The notes below the pieces were generated by a model. It saw only the letters and a program-made list of their open reading frames with translations, searched no databases and was not told where the DNA came from. From Panicum virgatum (Eukaryota; Streptophyta; Magnoliopsida; Poales; Poaceae): a DNA stretch of 64,000 bases. Shown here piece after piece: positions 54,374 through 63,999 of this stretch. The stretch lies in NCBI RefSeq assembly GCF_016808335.1, contig NC_053139.1, positions 14,309,819 to 14,373,818 of the forward strand, written 5' to 3'. The position numbers and the translations under genes were made by a program. The stretch's first letter is position 1. The number at the start of each line of letters is the position of its first letter.

Positions 54374-55018
54374 TAGATGGACGAATTAGTTCGGGTTTTT
54401 CACGGTGGTATGGTTAAGGAAAATGGAGAGTTTGAGAATATGGTAGAGGATATCGAACTGTTCGATAGTCCTCCATCGTTAAAGGATTTGGTAGACCGAG
54501 TGGTTTAAAAACATTCATGTGGAATTGATGAAATATCTCTGAGGGGAAGATTTGATTGCGGTAAAGCTAGAGCACATTATGTTTTGATGACATTGGAATC
54601 GGAGATGCATTGGAGAAAGTATAAGGATATAGTAGCTCGTGTAAATGTGGTTTGTTTGGAGGTGGTTGTTGAAATAAAAAATCTGGGAGCCCAGTTTTGA
54701 GCCTTACCTCGATCCGTCTCAGTGGCCGGAGTACAAGGGAGTAGAGTATGTGCTGGATGCGTCACTGTTGAAACCTAAAAAAGGAAGGAGGCGGAAGAAA
54801 AGGCTGAAAGGTGATATGGATGAGGCGCAAGGTCGGGCTAGTGCAGACTACGGTACCAGTGACTTTGATGAGGACAAGAGCCAAAACCGTTGCTCTAAGT
54901 GCCATAGATTTTGTTATCAGTGCAAATGTAAGAAGAAAAAGAAATCAAAAATTAAAAGAACGGCCACAGCAAGCGTTAGAAAGAGGACTAGGCATATCAC
55001 ACGAAGAGAGGTACAATA
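54374..55018 (+). pseudogene. mudrA remnant: MuDR N-terminal domain fused to the zinc-knuckle tail
   Basis: The ATG at 54374 gives MDELVRVFHGGMVKENGEFE, then a stop (TAA at about 54506), and RFDCGKARAHYVLMTLESEMHW, YKDIVARVNVVCLEVVVEI. This matches the N-terminal MuDR region of MULE transposases, where R.D.G..RAHYV is conserved. It passes directly into ASLLKPKKGRRRKKRLKGDM and QNRCSKCHRFCYQCKCKKKK, the basic, cysteine-rich C-terminal tail. The MULE DDE transposase core and SWIM finger that should lie between are deleted. The element is therefore non-autonomous. In-frame stops also occur in the first part. Confidence 0.7.
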
Positions 55019-55142
55019 GTTTGTGCTTAGCACAAATTTTAATATATATACATACAGTGTTTTGCTTATCATTATTATTTTGGGTTTGTCTTGGTCTTTT
55101 TTTTTGGCTTGTACTCATCAAGTTTTGATTCATCATTGCAGG

Positions 55143-56921
55143 ATGGCGCACCCCACGTTCCCCCTACTGGAGACGTTGTACGACTCCAAGCACCGATCAC
55201 ACATCCTAGTTGACCGTGGCGAGGTTAGTATTATTGTTTCCCAATAGTTCAATTTAACTTTTTATCTGCCTCTAACGACTCCTTTGTTCCCATACTAGGT
55301 GTTGGCGCCCCTCCGCGCACGTACCCACTCCCCCCTTCGGTGGGATGAGCGGTATGTGCCATACCTTCGCCGGGCTGGGATGCTTCCTCTTGCCCGGGTT
55401 GTGTGTGCGGGCCTCCCAGCTATGGATGCGCCTCTGCTAACTACTTTTGTGGACCGTTGGAGGCCGGAGACACATTCTTTTCATTTACCTTGCGGGGAGG
55501 TCAGCATCACTTTGCAAGATGTGGCGATTATTCTTGGGCTACCTTTAGAGGGAATTGCAGTTACCGGCATTATACATACTGATGGCTGGAGAGATATGGT
55601 AGAAGCATTGATTGGGATTCAGCCTCCAGAACCATCTGAGGGGGTCAAGGACAGAAAGACCTTAGGGGTTAGCTCGGCTTGGTTGAGGCAAAATTTTAAC
55701 CATTGTCCTTAAGGAGCACCTCATGCGGTTGTAGAGCGGTATGCTCGTGTATGGTTGTGGCACCTGTTTGGAGGTTTTCTGTTTCCTGATGGTTCCGGAA
55801 ACACGATTTCATAGATGATACTTCCAATTCTGGGCCAGCAGTGGGAGAACATTGGTCAGTACAGCTGGGGTCGGCAACTTTAGCTTGGATGTACCGGCAG
55901 CTTTGTGACGCATGTCGGCGGGTTGCTAATGATTCAAACCTAGGAGGTTGTGCATACCTCCTGCAACTCTGGATTTGGGAGCGCTTTCCAGTTGGCCGGC
56001 CGTACCAAGGCGAACTAGAGGTATTAATTAGCGTTGTAATCTCACTTTTCGTTGGCGGGACATTAAATGATTTTTGGATAACCATAATTTTCCTCCTTTT
56101 GTAGCCGTGGCCGCACCATGATGAAGACTCTAGGCCCACCGTTGCTTACTGTTTGAAGAACATGGGAGCTGTAAGAGGGGATCCTGCACGCCGCTACATG
56201 CGTTACATGGACGATCTAGACTGCCTCACTCAAAATCAGGTTATAACCTTCGTACCATTTTGTAAATAAATGCTTCTGTCTGCATGATTTCTAATGTGTC
56301 CGTGTTATGTAGATCTTCTGGACACCGTACAGTAGAGCCGAGCTGGACGAGTTGGAACTGAGTGACATTTGCACACACGATGCCGAACTGTGGAGGACTT
56401 GTGTGCCTTTGATTTTTTTCTTTGTAGTCGAGATGCACCTGCCGCACCATGTCAAGAGACAGTTCGGCAGATTGCAAGACTTCCCTCCGGAGGGAATTTC
56501 GACGTCCCAAGCTTTGCATAGGTACATTTTATGCCTTCAAATTCATTTCTCTTTACCAATATTATTCCACTAATAGAACGCTCTTATGTCAGTATTGACA
56601 GGAAGAAATGGTACACTGAGAATGATTGGCGTGTTAAACACGCCCAGCCACTGGCACAGTGGGAACAAAGGCAAAGGATGCATCCGGAAAGTGGACCGGC
56701 ACATAGGCACAACCATTACAAAGGAGTACCTACGGTGGCTTCATTCAGTGGCTAGAGTTTCAGTCAAGCCACCACAATCCACTAAACCTATAGAAGACCA
56801 CGCGGACACCAACGATGATGATGACATCATCGATGAGTATGATGAGATCACTCGTGAAGGAGTTCAGCCCAAACGGGGCCCTTTGCAGAACAACATGGTA
56901 CATCACGCGCTCTCTGTTTGA
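55143..56921 (+). pseudogene. Plant mobile domain (PMD/MAIN-like) gene carried by the MULE
   Basis: Exon 1 starts MAHPTFPLLETLYDSKHRSH. After a 70-bp intron comes the PMD domain: LRWDERYVPYLRRAGMLPLA, LLTTFVDRWRPETHSFHLPC, GEVSITLQDVAIILGLPLEG, then a TAA at about 55710 and further, after another nonsense codon, SATLAWMYRQLCDACRR and YLLQLWIWERFPVGRP. Introns at about 56022-56104 and 56239-56310 fit GT-AG. Later exons read PWPHHDEDSRPTVAYCLKNM, WTPYSRAELDELELSDICT and IDRKKWYTENDWRVKHAQPL, ending in an acidic tail (DDDDIIDEYDE). PMD proteins act in gene silencing in Arabidopsis when host-encoded; TE-borne copies have no established role. Three or more stops make this copy inactive. Confidence 0.8.
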
Positions 56922-57127
56922 CCTTTCCTTACGTTTGCACATTTTCAAGTATTAAAGGCAAGTTCAAAGGTTAAATATATTCCCGGCTAGCACTGCAAAT
57001 TAATGCTAAAGTTACAAAACACATATTCAAGCTCTGAACAGTAAACATAAGCAACTAACTGCAGTGGCATGTGCACACGACAAGGTAATTTCTTATTGCA
57101 TCTAAACCTACCATGCCTTAGGGAATG

Positions 57128-57723
57128 TTAAATACCGGGATTACATGGTTGTACTCTACTGAGTGCATCGAGGATATTTGCCCTTCCTAATTGCTTCTGG
57201 CCTGGCTTCTTTCGCATGACGTGCCCTCTCTCACTTTCTCTCCCTGTCAGCTTCACGTTCCGCCGCTTCACGTTCTTGCAGATCTCTTCTTGCTCTTTCT
57301 TGCGCTTCTCTTGCTGTTCCTCTTGCTTCATTCGGCGCCAACGTTCCGCAGCCCACGTTGCTTGTTGTTCCACAAAGTCCTTTGCCTGCTGCGACTGCAC
57401 GGTGTCGAACCACTACACAAAATCACAAAGAGGTGGAGGAGACTATGTCCAACAAAAGTTACAATCAGAACACAATGTTAGGTCACAAAGAAAAAGAGCG
57501 TCTGTTGTCGTGCTACCTTAGCCCGGTGTTTTCCGTATCGCTTAGATGGATCATATTCGTAGTTCTCACACATAAAGAACCTCATCCCGTAGTCATCGCC
57601 CAAAACATCTGATTTCATTAACTTGCACAACGAACCGCAAAAACACATTGGCACATCAATTACTTCAGGTATGGTTGTTTCATGCTTGCTCCATGGAATG
57701 TAGGTTGATCCCGAGGAAGACAT
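57128..57723 (-). CDS. GRF-type zinc-finger and coiled-coil protein carried by the MULE
   Basis: Exon 1 (57723-57517) starts MSSSGSTYIPWSKHE and contains CFCGSLCKLM..DYGMRFFMCENYEYDP, the C-x-C...GxRFxxC layout of a GRF-like zinc finger; one cysteine pair lies in a slightly different spacing. The donor AAG|GTAGC at 57516 and acceptor at 57413 remove about 104 bp. Exon 2 (57412-57128) gives WFDTVQSQQAKDFVEQQAT, then a Glu/Gln/Arg/Lys-rich coiled coil (RRMKQEEQQEKRKKEQEE), ending CNPGI. No stop is seen, so it may be intact. GRF-finger plus coiled-coil genes commonly accompany PMD-carrying MULEs; nucleic-acid binding is inferred from the finger only. Confidence 0.65.
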
Positions 57724-58382
57724 TGACGCTTTGGTGCAGTGCCCCTAATTGCAAAAAAGACGCCGCATGTTACCATCCCCACTACTCAGTCCTAGAAATC
57801 ATATTAATCGAAGCATGCACGTACTACCTCACGTCCAAATCAAGAGCAGAGTACCATGTACGTATCATCTAAAGCCCTAATCATGAGAAAACTATCAATA
57901 ACATCATCATTTCTCATATCAAGAATCTAACCCTAATCACAAAAAACCACCAATAACTACTAATGCACACGGTGAAATGATGAGAAATTAGGGGCAATAC
58001 CTTTGGGGAAGGATGGGGAACGATTCCCCCCCACTTTTTCCCCACCAAAAATCCGGATTTGGGGGGATCTGGGGGGTGGCGGCTGACGGCGACGCCGTGG
58101 TTGCAGCTCTGGTCGGGGAGGAGGAGGGAAAGAAAGGGAGGGTGGGGGAGAAGGGGTTGTCGCGGGCCCAGGACATTGGCCTTGTCGTGCCATCTCGCAT
58201 GGCACGACAGGCTTGTCGCGCCAGTGCATGTGGTGCGATAGGTAGGGCCACGTCATCGCCGACCTGGCGCAGCGCTGGCTCGGGCCAGGGCAAGTGGCGC
58301 GACCAAACGGACTACTTCCTGCAAATAAAAACCAATACGGGTTAAACTTAAAATATTATTAAAAAAGGTTAAAAATAAAAAA

Positions 58383-58387
58383 ACGAC
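58383..58387. repeat. Candidate target duplication of the exon MULE, right copy (ACGAC)
   Basis: Partner of 53728-53732; the transporter exon continues at 58388. Confidence 0.6.
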
Positions 58388-58437
58388 CAGGTCTACGGCA
58401 ACTCCACCGAATGCCAAGTTCATAAGAGCATAGTTCA
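58388..58437 (-). pseudogene. NPF7: NPF7-like gene, first half of the exon split by the MULE
   Basis: After the acceptor GTGATCAG (58438-58445) it encodes (V)NYALMNLAFGGVAVDLV and breaks at the MULE. NPF proteins usually read VNQGLATLAFFGVGVNLVLF here, so the first membrane helix is recognisable but divergent (NYALMN for NQGLAT). Confidence 0.8.
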
Positions 58438-58574
58438 CTGATCACGAAAACAGTTATATGCTGGTTAGTGAGGTGACTGAAACCAAAGGTTTACCAAGCA
58501 GCATTGTCATACTGTAATCAATCAGCGCCAATAAAGAATACCAGAACATGGCAGAAAATTAAACAAACTTTTAC

Positions 58575-58731
58575 CAAGCAGTATGGCAGTGGTTTTCTTT
58601 CCCCCCGTGGTGGCTCTAACTGCAGGGTTTCCCCTGAAGTCAACTGTGCCATCTTCAGTGTATAAAGATGGTGTTGTATTTTCAGTCTCGTTGTTCGAAG
58701 AACTTGATCCTGAGAATTCACTTTGCAGGGG
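58575..58731 (-). pseudogene. NPF7: NPF7-like gene, N-terminal cytosolic exon
   Basis: From an AAG acceptor at 58732 it reads PLQSEFSGSSSSNNETENT, SLYTEDGTVDFRGNPAVRA, TTGGKKTTAILL, then the donor G|GTAAAAG. EDG.VD..G.PAVR..TGG is the standard N-terminal NPF signature before helix 1. Phase 0 at its start matches all three candidate first exons. An alternative acceptor (TTCTCAG, 58710) would not be in phase with them. Confidence 0.75.
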
Positions 58732-59102
58732 CTTCACAAAAAGTTCATGAAATAAGTGAGACAATATGTTAAATCTATACTAACTAATGACGAAAGATTT
58801 GAAGGCACTCTCTGTACTGTCTTAAGATTTATGTTTAGTCAGGAAGATGACAATGCTTTAAAAAAGAGGAAAAATGACAATGCTTCTTAAATTGTTCTGC
58901 AATATTCTAGTGTGATGTTTTGCCTAGGAGATTACTGGAGTGAAAAATGTATCGGAACTGAAAAAAAAGTATTGTAATATATTCTTTTAGTTTTAATGAA
59001 CATAACTACTACTATCGTAAAAGGAAAATTAGTAAGTCTGATGCACTAATATAATAATATCAAAGTACAACAAAACACAACGATTGGATATGTCATTCTT
59101 AC
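58732..59102. other. Transporter intron 1, AT-rich
   Basis: No coding sequence or mobile-element signature seen. Confidence 0.5.
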
Positions 59103-59138
59103 AGTCATGGGTATGCTACTTGTGTTTGGAGACTCCAT
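59103..59138 (-). CDS. Candidate first exon of the NPF7-like gene, copy nearest the gene body
   Basis: ATG at 59138 encodes MESPNTSSIPMT and ends phase 0 at a GTAAG donor (59102-59098). Thirty-six bases. Weakly similar in layout to the two upstream copies. Too short for certainty; supported by position, phase and donor. Confidence 0.4.
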
Positions 59139-60160
59139 CGTGTTGGGAACCTTCAGTACAAAAGACAGCATCAGCAGAAAAAAAAGGTTAGCAACTAATC
59201 TGATTTTAAACTTTCATATATTGATTTTATGTATTGATGCTTTGAAATACATAAATATTTCCAATAATACCATATCATTTTGTTCCAAAAAATAAAAAGT
59301 ATTTCTAAATTGACCGATTATATAGTATGTAGTAGGTTCCATGAAATTGGGTCATGAACCACGAAATCATATATTACAATTTTATTTAAAAACAAAGTAA
59401 AAAGTTTCCAGTGTCCTTCTAGCATACAACTTAATTTCATCCATTGAGGAGAATGACCTCGTCCTAAAAAGTAATGAAATAGTATCATGGAGGTTGACAT
59501 AAGTACATTAAGGACGAAAAAGTAAGATACTTCTTCTGGTAACAAATATTATTCCTTCTAATTTGTCTAACTCAAACATTTGTAACTTTGACCATAAATA
59601 TCTAGAGTATTATATATGTTTGATATTATTTTCACTGAGAAAAAGTCTCATGCTATATTGTTTTCTTTGCATTTAATAAGCTAACACAATCCCTGTAGAT
59701 ATGGCTAGTCAAAATGTCATATTAGAGACCATATTATCCTTATCCTAGTGACTTATATTTGTGACTGAAGGTAAGTATTCAAATTAATCCATAAGAAGTG
59801 GTAACATCCTACGAATTGAACATTATCTCACAAGTAGCTGGAAACAGGATTTCCCTTCTCCCTAACATAAGTAATTGTCAAATACTTCCTTTGATCACAA
59901 ATATATGTCCATTAGGACATTGGTATGGCCTCCATTATGAAACTTTCACTAACAAGATCTACAAAAATATATTTTATTAGATATAAAGAGCTATATATTT
60001 TGAATGTAATTTTATAATTAATTAATAATCTTGCAGTGCCAATCTTGTGTTATCAATCTATAAAAAAATTTAAATTTTGATGGTCGGAGATTAAAAAAAT
60101 TGAATTAGGAATTGCATTCATCATTGGAGGAAGTAAAAAATTACAAGAGTTAGTTCTTAC
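59139..60160. other. AT-rich upstream region between candidate first exons
   Basis: No credible coding sequence. A simple run of A at about 59180 and short dispersed AT repeats. The right part (from about 59890) is one copy of a roughly 0.45-kb tandem duplication. Confidence 0.45.
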
Positions 60161-60202
60161 AGGCATAGCGGTTGTGACAATCTCAATCTCCAAAGTGTCC
60201 AT
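60161..60202 (-). CDS. Candidate first exon, duplicated copy A
   Basis: ATG at 60202 encodes MDTLEIEIVTTAMP and ends phase 0 at a GTAAG donor. Fourteen codons, matching copy B at 60582-60623 except for four residues at the end. Compatible in phase with the exon at 58731. Confidence 0.45.
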
Positions 60203-60581
60203 CTTGTTAAAATGTGCCAACAAAAGAAATTACATAAGAACAAGACCAATGATGACCCTCACTTTAGTATTTTTTTGAGCGAAAACCGTGGGGCAAAGAC
60301 CCCCCCCCAACCCTCACTTTAGTACTGTAACTGCGGAGACAATACGATGGTCTACAAGTTGTATAATCCCTCCATTACTATATATAAACATCTATCTCCA
60401 CAAAAATATGTTATCTTAAATATAAATAGCTATATATATTATGAAAGTAACTTTTGTAACTAGCAGTGGAAATCTTGTATTGTCAATCTAGACAAAATTT
60501 GAGATGTTGATGATCATAGATAAAAAGTGGGAGTTAGGATTTGCTTTCATGGTTGGAGGAAGTAATTGAGGCAGTTCTTAC

Positions 60582-60623
60582 AGGTATGGGAGTCATGGTG
60601 ATCTCAATCTCCAAAGTGTCCAT
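60582..60623 (-). CDS. Candidate first exon, duplicated copy B
   Basis: ATG at 60623 encodes MDTLEIEITMTPIP, phase 0, GTAAG donor at 60581-60577. The first nine codons are identical to copy A. The preserved frame and donors in both copies suggest that each served as a start exon. Confidence 0.45.
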
Positions 60624-60717
60624 CTTGTTAAAACGTGCCAACTAAAAATAACATGAGAAGATGAGAAAATTTGAGAAATGGACCCTAACTTTGTGGTATA
60701 GTAAATGCAAGGAAAAA

Positions 60718-60830
60718 TTACTCATATACCATTGGTTAAGCCCTAAATCCGTTATATGCCACTGTCAGTGACTTGGGTGACACAGTATCATAGACACAAT
60801 GATGGTATATGAGGGGATTACAAGTTTTTC
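60718..60830. repeat. Fold-back (MITE-like) repeat
   Basis: GAAAAATTACTCATATACCAT (about 60722) is the inverse of ATGGTATATGAGGGGATTAC and AAGTTTTTC (about 60803-60832), with a gap in one arm. A short non-autonomous DNA element or relic; no target duplication identified. Confidence 0.4.
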
Positions 60831-61255
60831 TCGGTGGCATATAAGAAAATTGTCCAAAATGTAGAGAATGCAACACTAGTATATAAGCAGTATACCGCCA
60901 TCCCTATATATAAATATTTGAAGCGTCCAAAAATTATCCAAGCATTTCTAAGTACTAATTACCCCACCCCACCCCACCCCCCCCCCCCCCAGCCGGCCAA
61001 GTAACTAATCGATCCCCTACGGGGGCCTACGTTATCTTTCCATTCCTGATTGGAGCTAATTTATGTATTTGTAAAACCTGAGTAAAACTAGCCATTGTAA
61101 TATGGATTAGCCCAACAATTAACCTGCAAATGTGCAATCAAGTATGGTTCCATCTGTTTAATATTTATGCAGAAGTTAGCGAACTGAAATAACAAGATCA
61201 TTCATCAAAATTCCTAACTGTAGCAATAACGTTTGTGTAGCGAAAATGGCCTCTC
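60831..61255. other. Unassigned flank with a C homopolymer
   Basis: Contains a CCCCA-rich and then pure-C tract at about 60961-60990, likely prone to length error in sequencing. No coding sequence. Confidence 0.45.
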
Positions 61256-61725
61256 ATGCCATATTTCAATATAATGTTTTGGCGATTGATGACACACACA
61301 ACACTTGGACTAATACGATTGTTAAAGATGACCATTCTCAGGCTTTTAGGTTCAAGTGATGACAAAGAGAAAATAGGTGTAGCTAAGCCCGAAGAGCATA
61401 AAACAAGATTCAAAATATGTACAGCCGAGGTGGAGTCCATCAAGTTTGTCTCACACTCAAAAGAGGAGGTTGCAAAGGATGCGCAAGAAAGAGTCCATGG
61501 AACAGCAAGCGGAGGTTATATCAGCAAAGTCGGCGACCATGAAGCCGGTATGGAGGCCCAAACAAGTTGTTTCGTCGTCAGCTTGAAGAAGAAGCAAGAT
61601 ATGACCGATAAATTATTATCGCCCTTAGCACAAAAAATGGCCAATGTATTCATCGCCCTTAGGCAATTTTGGTCCAGAAGAGTGTTCTTTGGCACGCAAG
61701 TTTTACCAAAGAACAGGGGGGCATA
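61256..61725 (+). other. Probable 3' internal region of a Gypsy element ending in a polypurine tract
   Basis: Directly left of the LTR lies GAACAGGGGGGCATA (61711-61725), a purine-rich run in the place of a polypurine tract. The preceding sequence is open for 164 codons from 61256 (rich in K/E, including KEEVAKDAQERVHGTASGG and LSPLAQKMANVFIALRQFW) and crosses into the LTR. I do not recognise the protein, and the frame may be fortuitous. If it is a true 3' region, this LTR is the 3' LTR of an element to the left as well as the 5' LTR of the one to the right. Confidence 0.45.
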
Positions 61726-62309
61726 TGTTGATGACCAAAATTGGCATTAGATAATACAGACTGGTCTGACCAGTACGCCCTAGCGGTCTGACCGGTCAGA
61801 CGCTGTAGTCGGTCCGGCAGCAGCCGACCGGTCTGACCGGTAGGGTCGACCGGTCTGACCGGTCCAAGTGGAATCCGAGTACAACTAGAGTTTTTAATAG
61901 ATTTAGATCTTGTAATAGGATTTCTTACGGGATAAATCCACCCCATCCTATAAATATAAAGGGTCACAGCCGATTAGGGCATCCAATCGATCAAATCAAT
62001 ACAACTTTGATCTTTTTACTTTCTTTTTGCCCTAGCTTTTTCTCATCTACTATCTGCTATTCCTCCTTCGTCTCTACGTCGATTGAGGGCGTTCTAGGTG
62101 GCCTGCCGACCCTAGAACAACCCTGCGTGCGCCCAAACGGGTCCTTCCCGGGCGACGTTCGTTGGTCTCGCCGCCGGCCTGCCCGGCGACAACCGGTCCG
62201 ACCGGTATACCCGACCGGTCTGACCGGTCTGAGCATCGGCGCTACATCGTGTCATCGCTCGCTGCGCGTTCAAGCATTTTCGTGTGTTGGCCCTAGTTCT
62301 GCGCCAACA
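61726..62309 (+). repeat. Gypsy LTR (584 bp)
   Basis: Starts TGTTGATGACC and ends GCGCCAACA, with TGTTG/CAACA forming the terminal inverted repeat. It contains several ACCGGTCTGACCGGT palindromes (61760-61862 and 62185-62235) and a candidate TATAAATATAAAG at 61951. Followed by a primer-binding site. The partner LTR lies beyond the window. Confidence 0.85.
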
Positions 62310-62313
62310 TATT

Positions 62314-62331
62314 TTGGTGACTCCGCTGGGG
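62314..62331 (+). other. Primer-binding site of the right-hand Gypsy element
   Basis: TTGGTGACTCCGCTGGGG follows the LTR by four bases. It looks like a tRNA 3'-end complement, as used by several plant Gypsy families, though I cannot name the tRNA with certainty. Confidence 0.65.
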
Positions 62332-62355
62332 AAAAGAAGAAATAAATCGGTTGCC

Positions 62356-63999
62356 ATGGCCGGTATTCCTAAACTGGTGAAGTTGATTCTGCCAATATCC
62401 GGAGGCCGAATGTTCAACAACTTTCGGTCGAGCATCAGAAGATTCTTGATGGCGTCCAGAAGAAGATCAGAGAAGATAAGGAGAAGGAGATCCAGAAAAT
62501 TAGAGAAGAGAAGGAGAAAGAGATCCAGAAGCTGGAAGAAGAAGCCATGAACCAGTACATCTCGTACTTCTCCATCGACCGGCAAGGGAAGGTCACGACG
62601 GATGATGCCTTCGACGCTTCATAGTTTGAGGTAAAATTCGATGAGAACGAACAGCCTATCCTTAATTCCGAAATAGCTAATGCTATAGATGATGATGTTT
62701 CTTCTCATATGAATAATAAGTTAGAATTTATTGGCCAAAATATGCATGATATGCTTGACAATCGCTTTAGCCGAATTGAAATACATCTTGGTATGAAATC
62801 TGTCGGTAATAATGCATCTACATCTAATACCGATAAGACAATATATGGTTCGGCAATTCCAACTAATAATGCTATTGTGACTAATTCGGCTAATCAGCGA
62901 AGCCGAATTAATTATAATTCAGCACCTCATGCAAATGTACCACATGGGGCAGCAAGTTCGTTGCGACATTCTACACCGCCGAACTTTGCTCAATCTAATA
63001 ATACACTGATCATTAATCGGCTTAACGCCGATGATGTTGGATCATGTAGTATTAAAGATGAGGTGATTAAGATATTTCGGCAAACTTTTGGTATAGAGCC
63101 TAAAGCCAAATGCCGATCTTATCAAAAACCATACCCTGAGAATTATGATTATGTTGCATATCCTCAAGGGTTTAAAATTCCTGAATTTGTTAAATTCACT
63201 GGTGATGATAGTAGAACTACATTGGAGCATATTGGTCAATTTATTATACAATATGGTGAAGCTAGCACTAATGACATTTACAAATTGAGATTATTTCCTT
63301 TATCTCTATCGGGTGCTGCATTTACTTGGTTTATTTCATTGCCACCCAATTCAGTTTTTACTTTTGCTGATCTAGAGCAGAAATTCCATGATTATTTCTT
63401 TACTGGTGAAACTGAATTGAGATTGTTACATCTTTCATCGGTTAAACAAAAAATACATGAAGGTGTTTCTGAGTATATTAGAAGATTTAGATATACTAGA
63501 AACCGATGCTATAGTTTGACAATTTCTGATAGAGATTTGGCTGATCTAGCTTTGGCTGGTTTACTTGATTTTCATAAAGCAAAGCTAGAGGGACAATAAT
63601 TTCTAGATGTTAGTCAAGTACTACAAAAAGCTCTGGCTAATAAAAGCCGAGCTAAAGAAGCTAGAGATTTTCAAAAGTCCAACGAAAAACCTAATCGTCC
63701 TGTTTATGTGCTTGGGTGTGATTTCAATTGTTCGGATGATGAAGGTAAAGATGTTTATACCGCTGAATTTGTTTGGCCCCTCCAATGATAAACCTTGCGT
63801 GTGCGGTTCTCTTAAGCCGATTCACAAAGATCGGCAGGAAAGATTTACTTTTGATGTATCCAAATGCGAGAGAATATTTGATGAATTGTATAAGAATGGA
63901 TACATCAAGATGTTGCATGTCATACCGCCGCTTGAAGAATTAAAGCGGCGAGCTTATTGCAAATTTCATAATACTTTCTCTCATGCGACTAATGATTGT
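62356..63999 (+). pseudogene. Gypsy gag (Tat-like family), running off the window
   Basis: The ATG at 62356 (MAGIPKLVKLILPI) is soon frameshifted. A second frame carries a Glu/Lys coiled coil (KKIREDKEKEIQKIREEKEK), then a TAG at about 62622, and from 62709 an uninterrupted frame to 63597. Its Retrotrans_gag core: YPQGFKIPEFVKFTGDD, TTLEHIGQFIIQYGEAS, YKLRLFPLSLSGAAFTWFIS, LEQKFHDYFFTGETELRLL, VSEYIRRFRYTRNRCYSLT, DLADLALAGL. After TAA at 63597 it continues FLDVSQVLQKALANKSRA and, past another frameshift, towards the nucleocapsid block YCKFHNTFSHATNDC at the window edge. Pol is not in the window. Lineage by gag similarity only. Confidence 0.8.

Larger units (their letters stand above)
53733..58382. 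mobile_element. MULE carrying a plant-mobile-domain gene and a GRF-finger gene, inserted in a transporter exon
   Basis: 4,650 bp. Terminal inverted repeats extend for well over 150 bp. Left: TTTTTTTATTTTTAATTTTT, AAGTTTAATCCATATTGGTT, TTTATTTGCAGGAAGTAACC, GTTTAGTCGCGCCAC. The right end is the reverse complement with few changes. Further in, both ends carry GGCGCGACAGGCCTGTCGCG-like palindromes. The interior has a plus-strand mudrA remnant (54374-55018), a plus-strand plant-mobile-domain gene (55143-56921) and a minus-strand GRF-finger gene (57128-57723). It interrupts the NPF7-like coding sequence. Confidence 0.85.
46368..60623 (-). pseudogene. NPF7: NRT1/PTR FAMILY (NPF7-like) transporter gene, split by transposons
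   Basis: The only clear host gene here: a proton-coupled nitrate/peptide-family membrane transporter, expected in the plasma membrane. Exons read right to left: a short first exon (three candidates at 60582-60623, 60161-60202 and 59103-59138), 58575-58731, 58388-58437 joined to 53732-53565 across a MULE, 47818-47262, and 47136-46368. All junctions are in phase with GT-AG introns. Motifs typical of NPF7.3 (NRT1.5)-type proteins: EDGTVDFRGNPAVRA, DLVVFL, ENAEAANNISKWTGTVYIF, GAFLSDSYVGRY, WRLCTVTQVEEVKCI, FTQMASTFVEQG, PAASMSVFDISSVLLS and DFFSGQMPDGLKCFGSSLC. Coding exons other than the insertion site show few disruptions. The MULE in the exon and the odd C-terminus make this allele probably null. 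Subfamily 7 placement is by motif memory. Confidence 0.8.
59890..60700. repeat. Imperfect tandem duplication containing candidate first exons
   Basis: About 59890-60290 and about 60365-60700 align along their length. Shared landmarks: TACAAAAATATATTTTATTAGATATAAA / CACAAAAATATGTTATCTTAAATATAAA, GCAGTGCCAATCTTGTGTTATCAATCTA / GCAGTGGAAATCTTGTATTGTCAATCTA, GGAGGAAGTAA, TTCTTACAGG, TCTCAATCTCCAAAGTGTCC, ATCTTGTTAAAA.GTGCCAAC. A poly-C/dispersed insertion (60265-60300) lies near the junction. Confidence 0.75.

Noticed and set aside
60961..60990. Poly-C tract as a regulatory or G-quadruplex feature
   Set aside because: A simple homopolymer with flanking CCCCA units; no conserved spacing and likely length-unstable.
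61256..61750. 164-codon ORF ending inside a Gypsy LTR, considered as a host gene
   Set aside because: It crosses the LTR boundary and a polypurine-like tract and has no recognisable domain; more likely retroelement 3' sequence.
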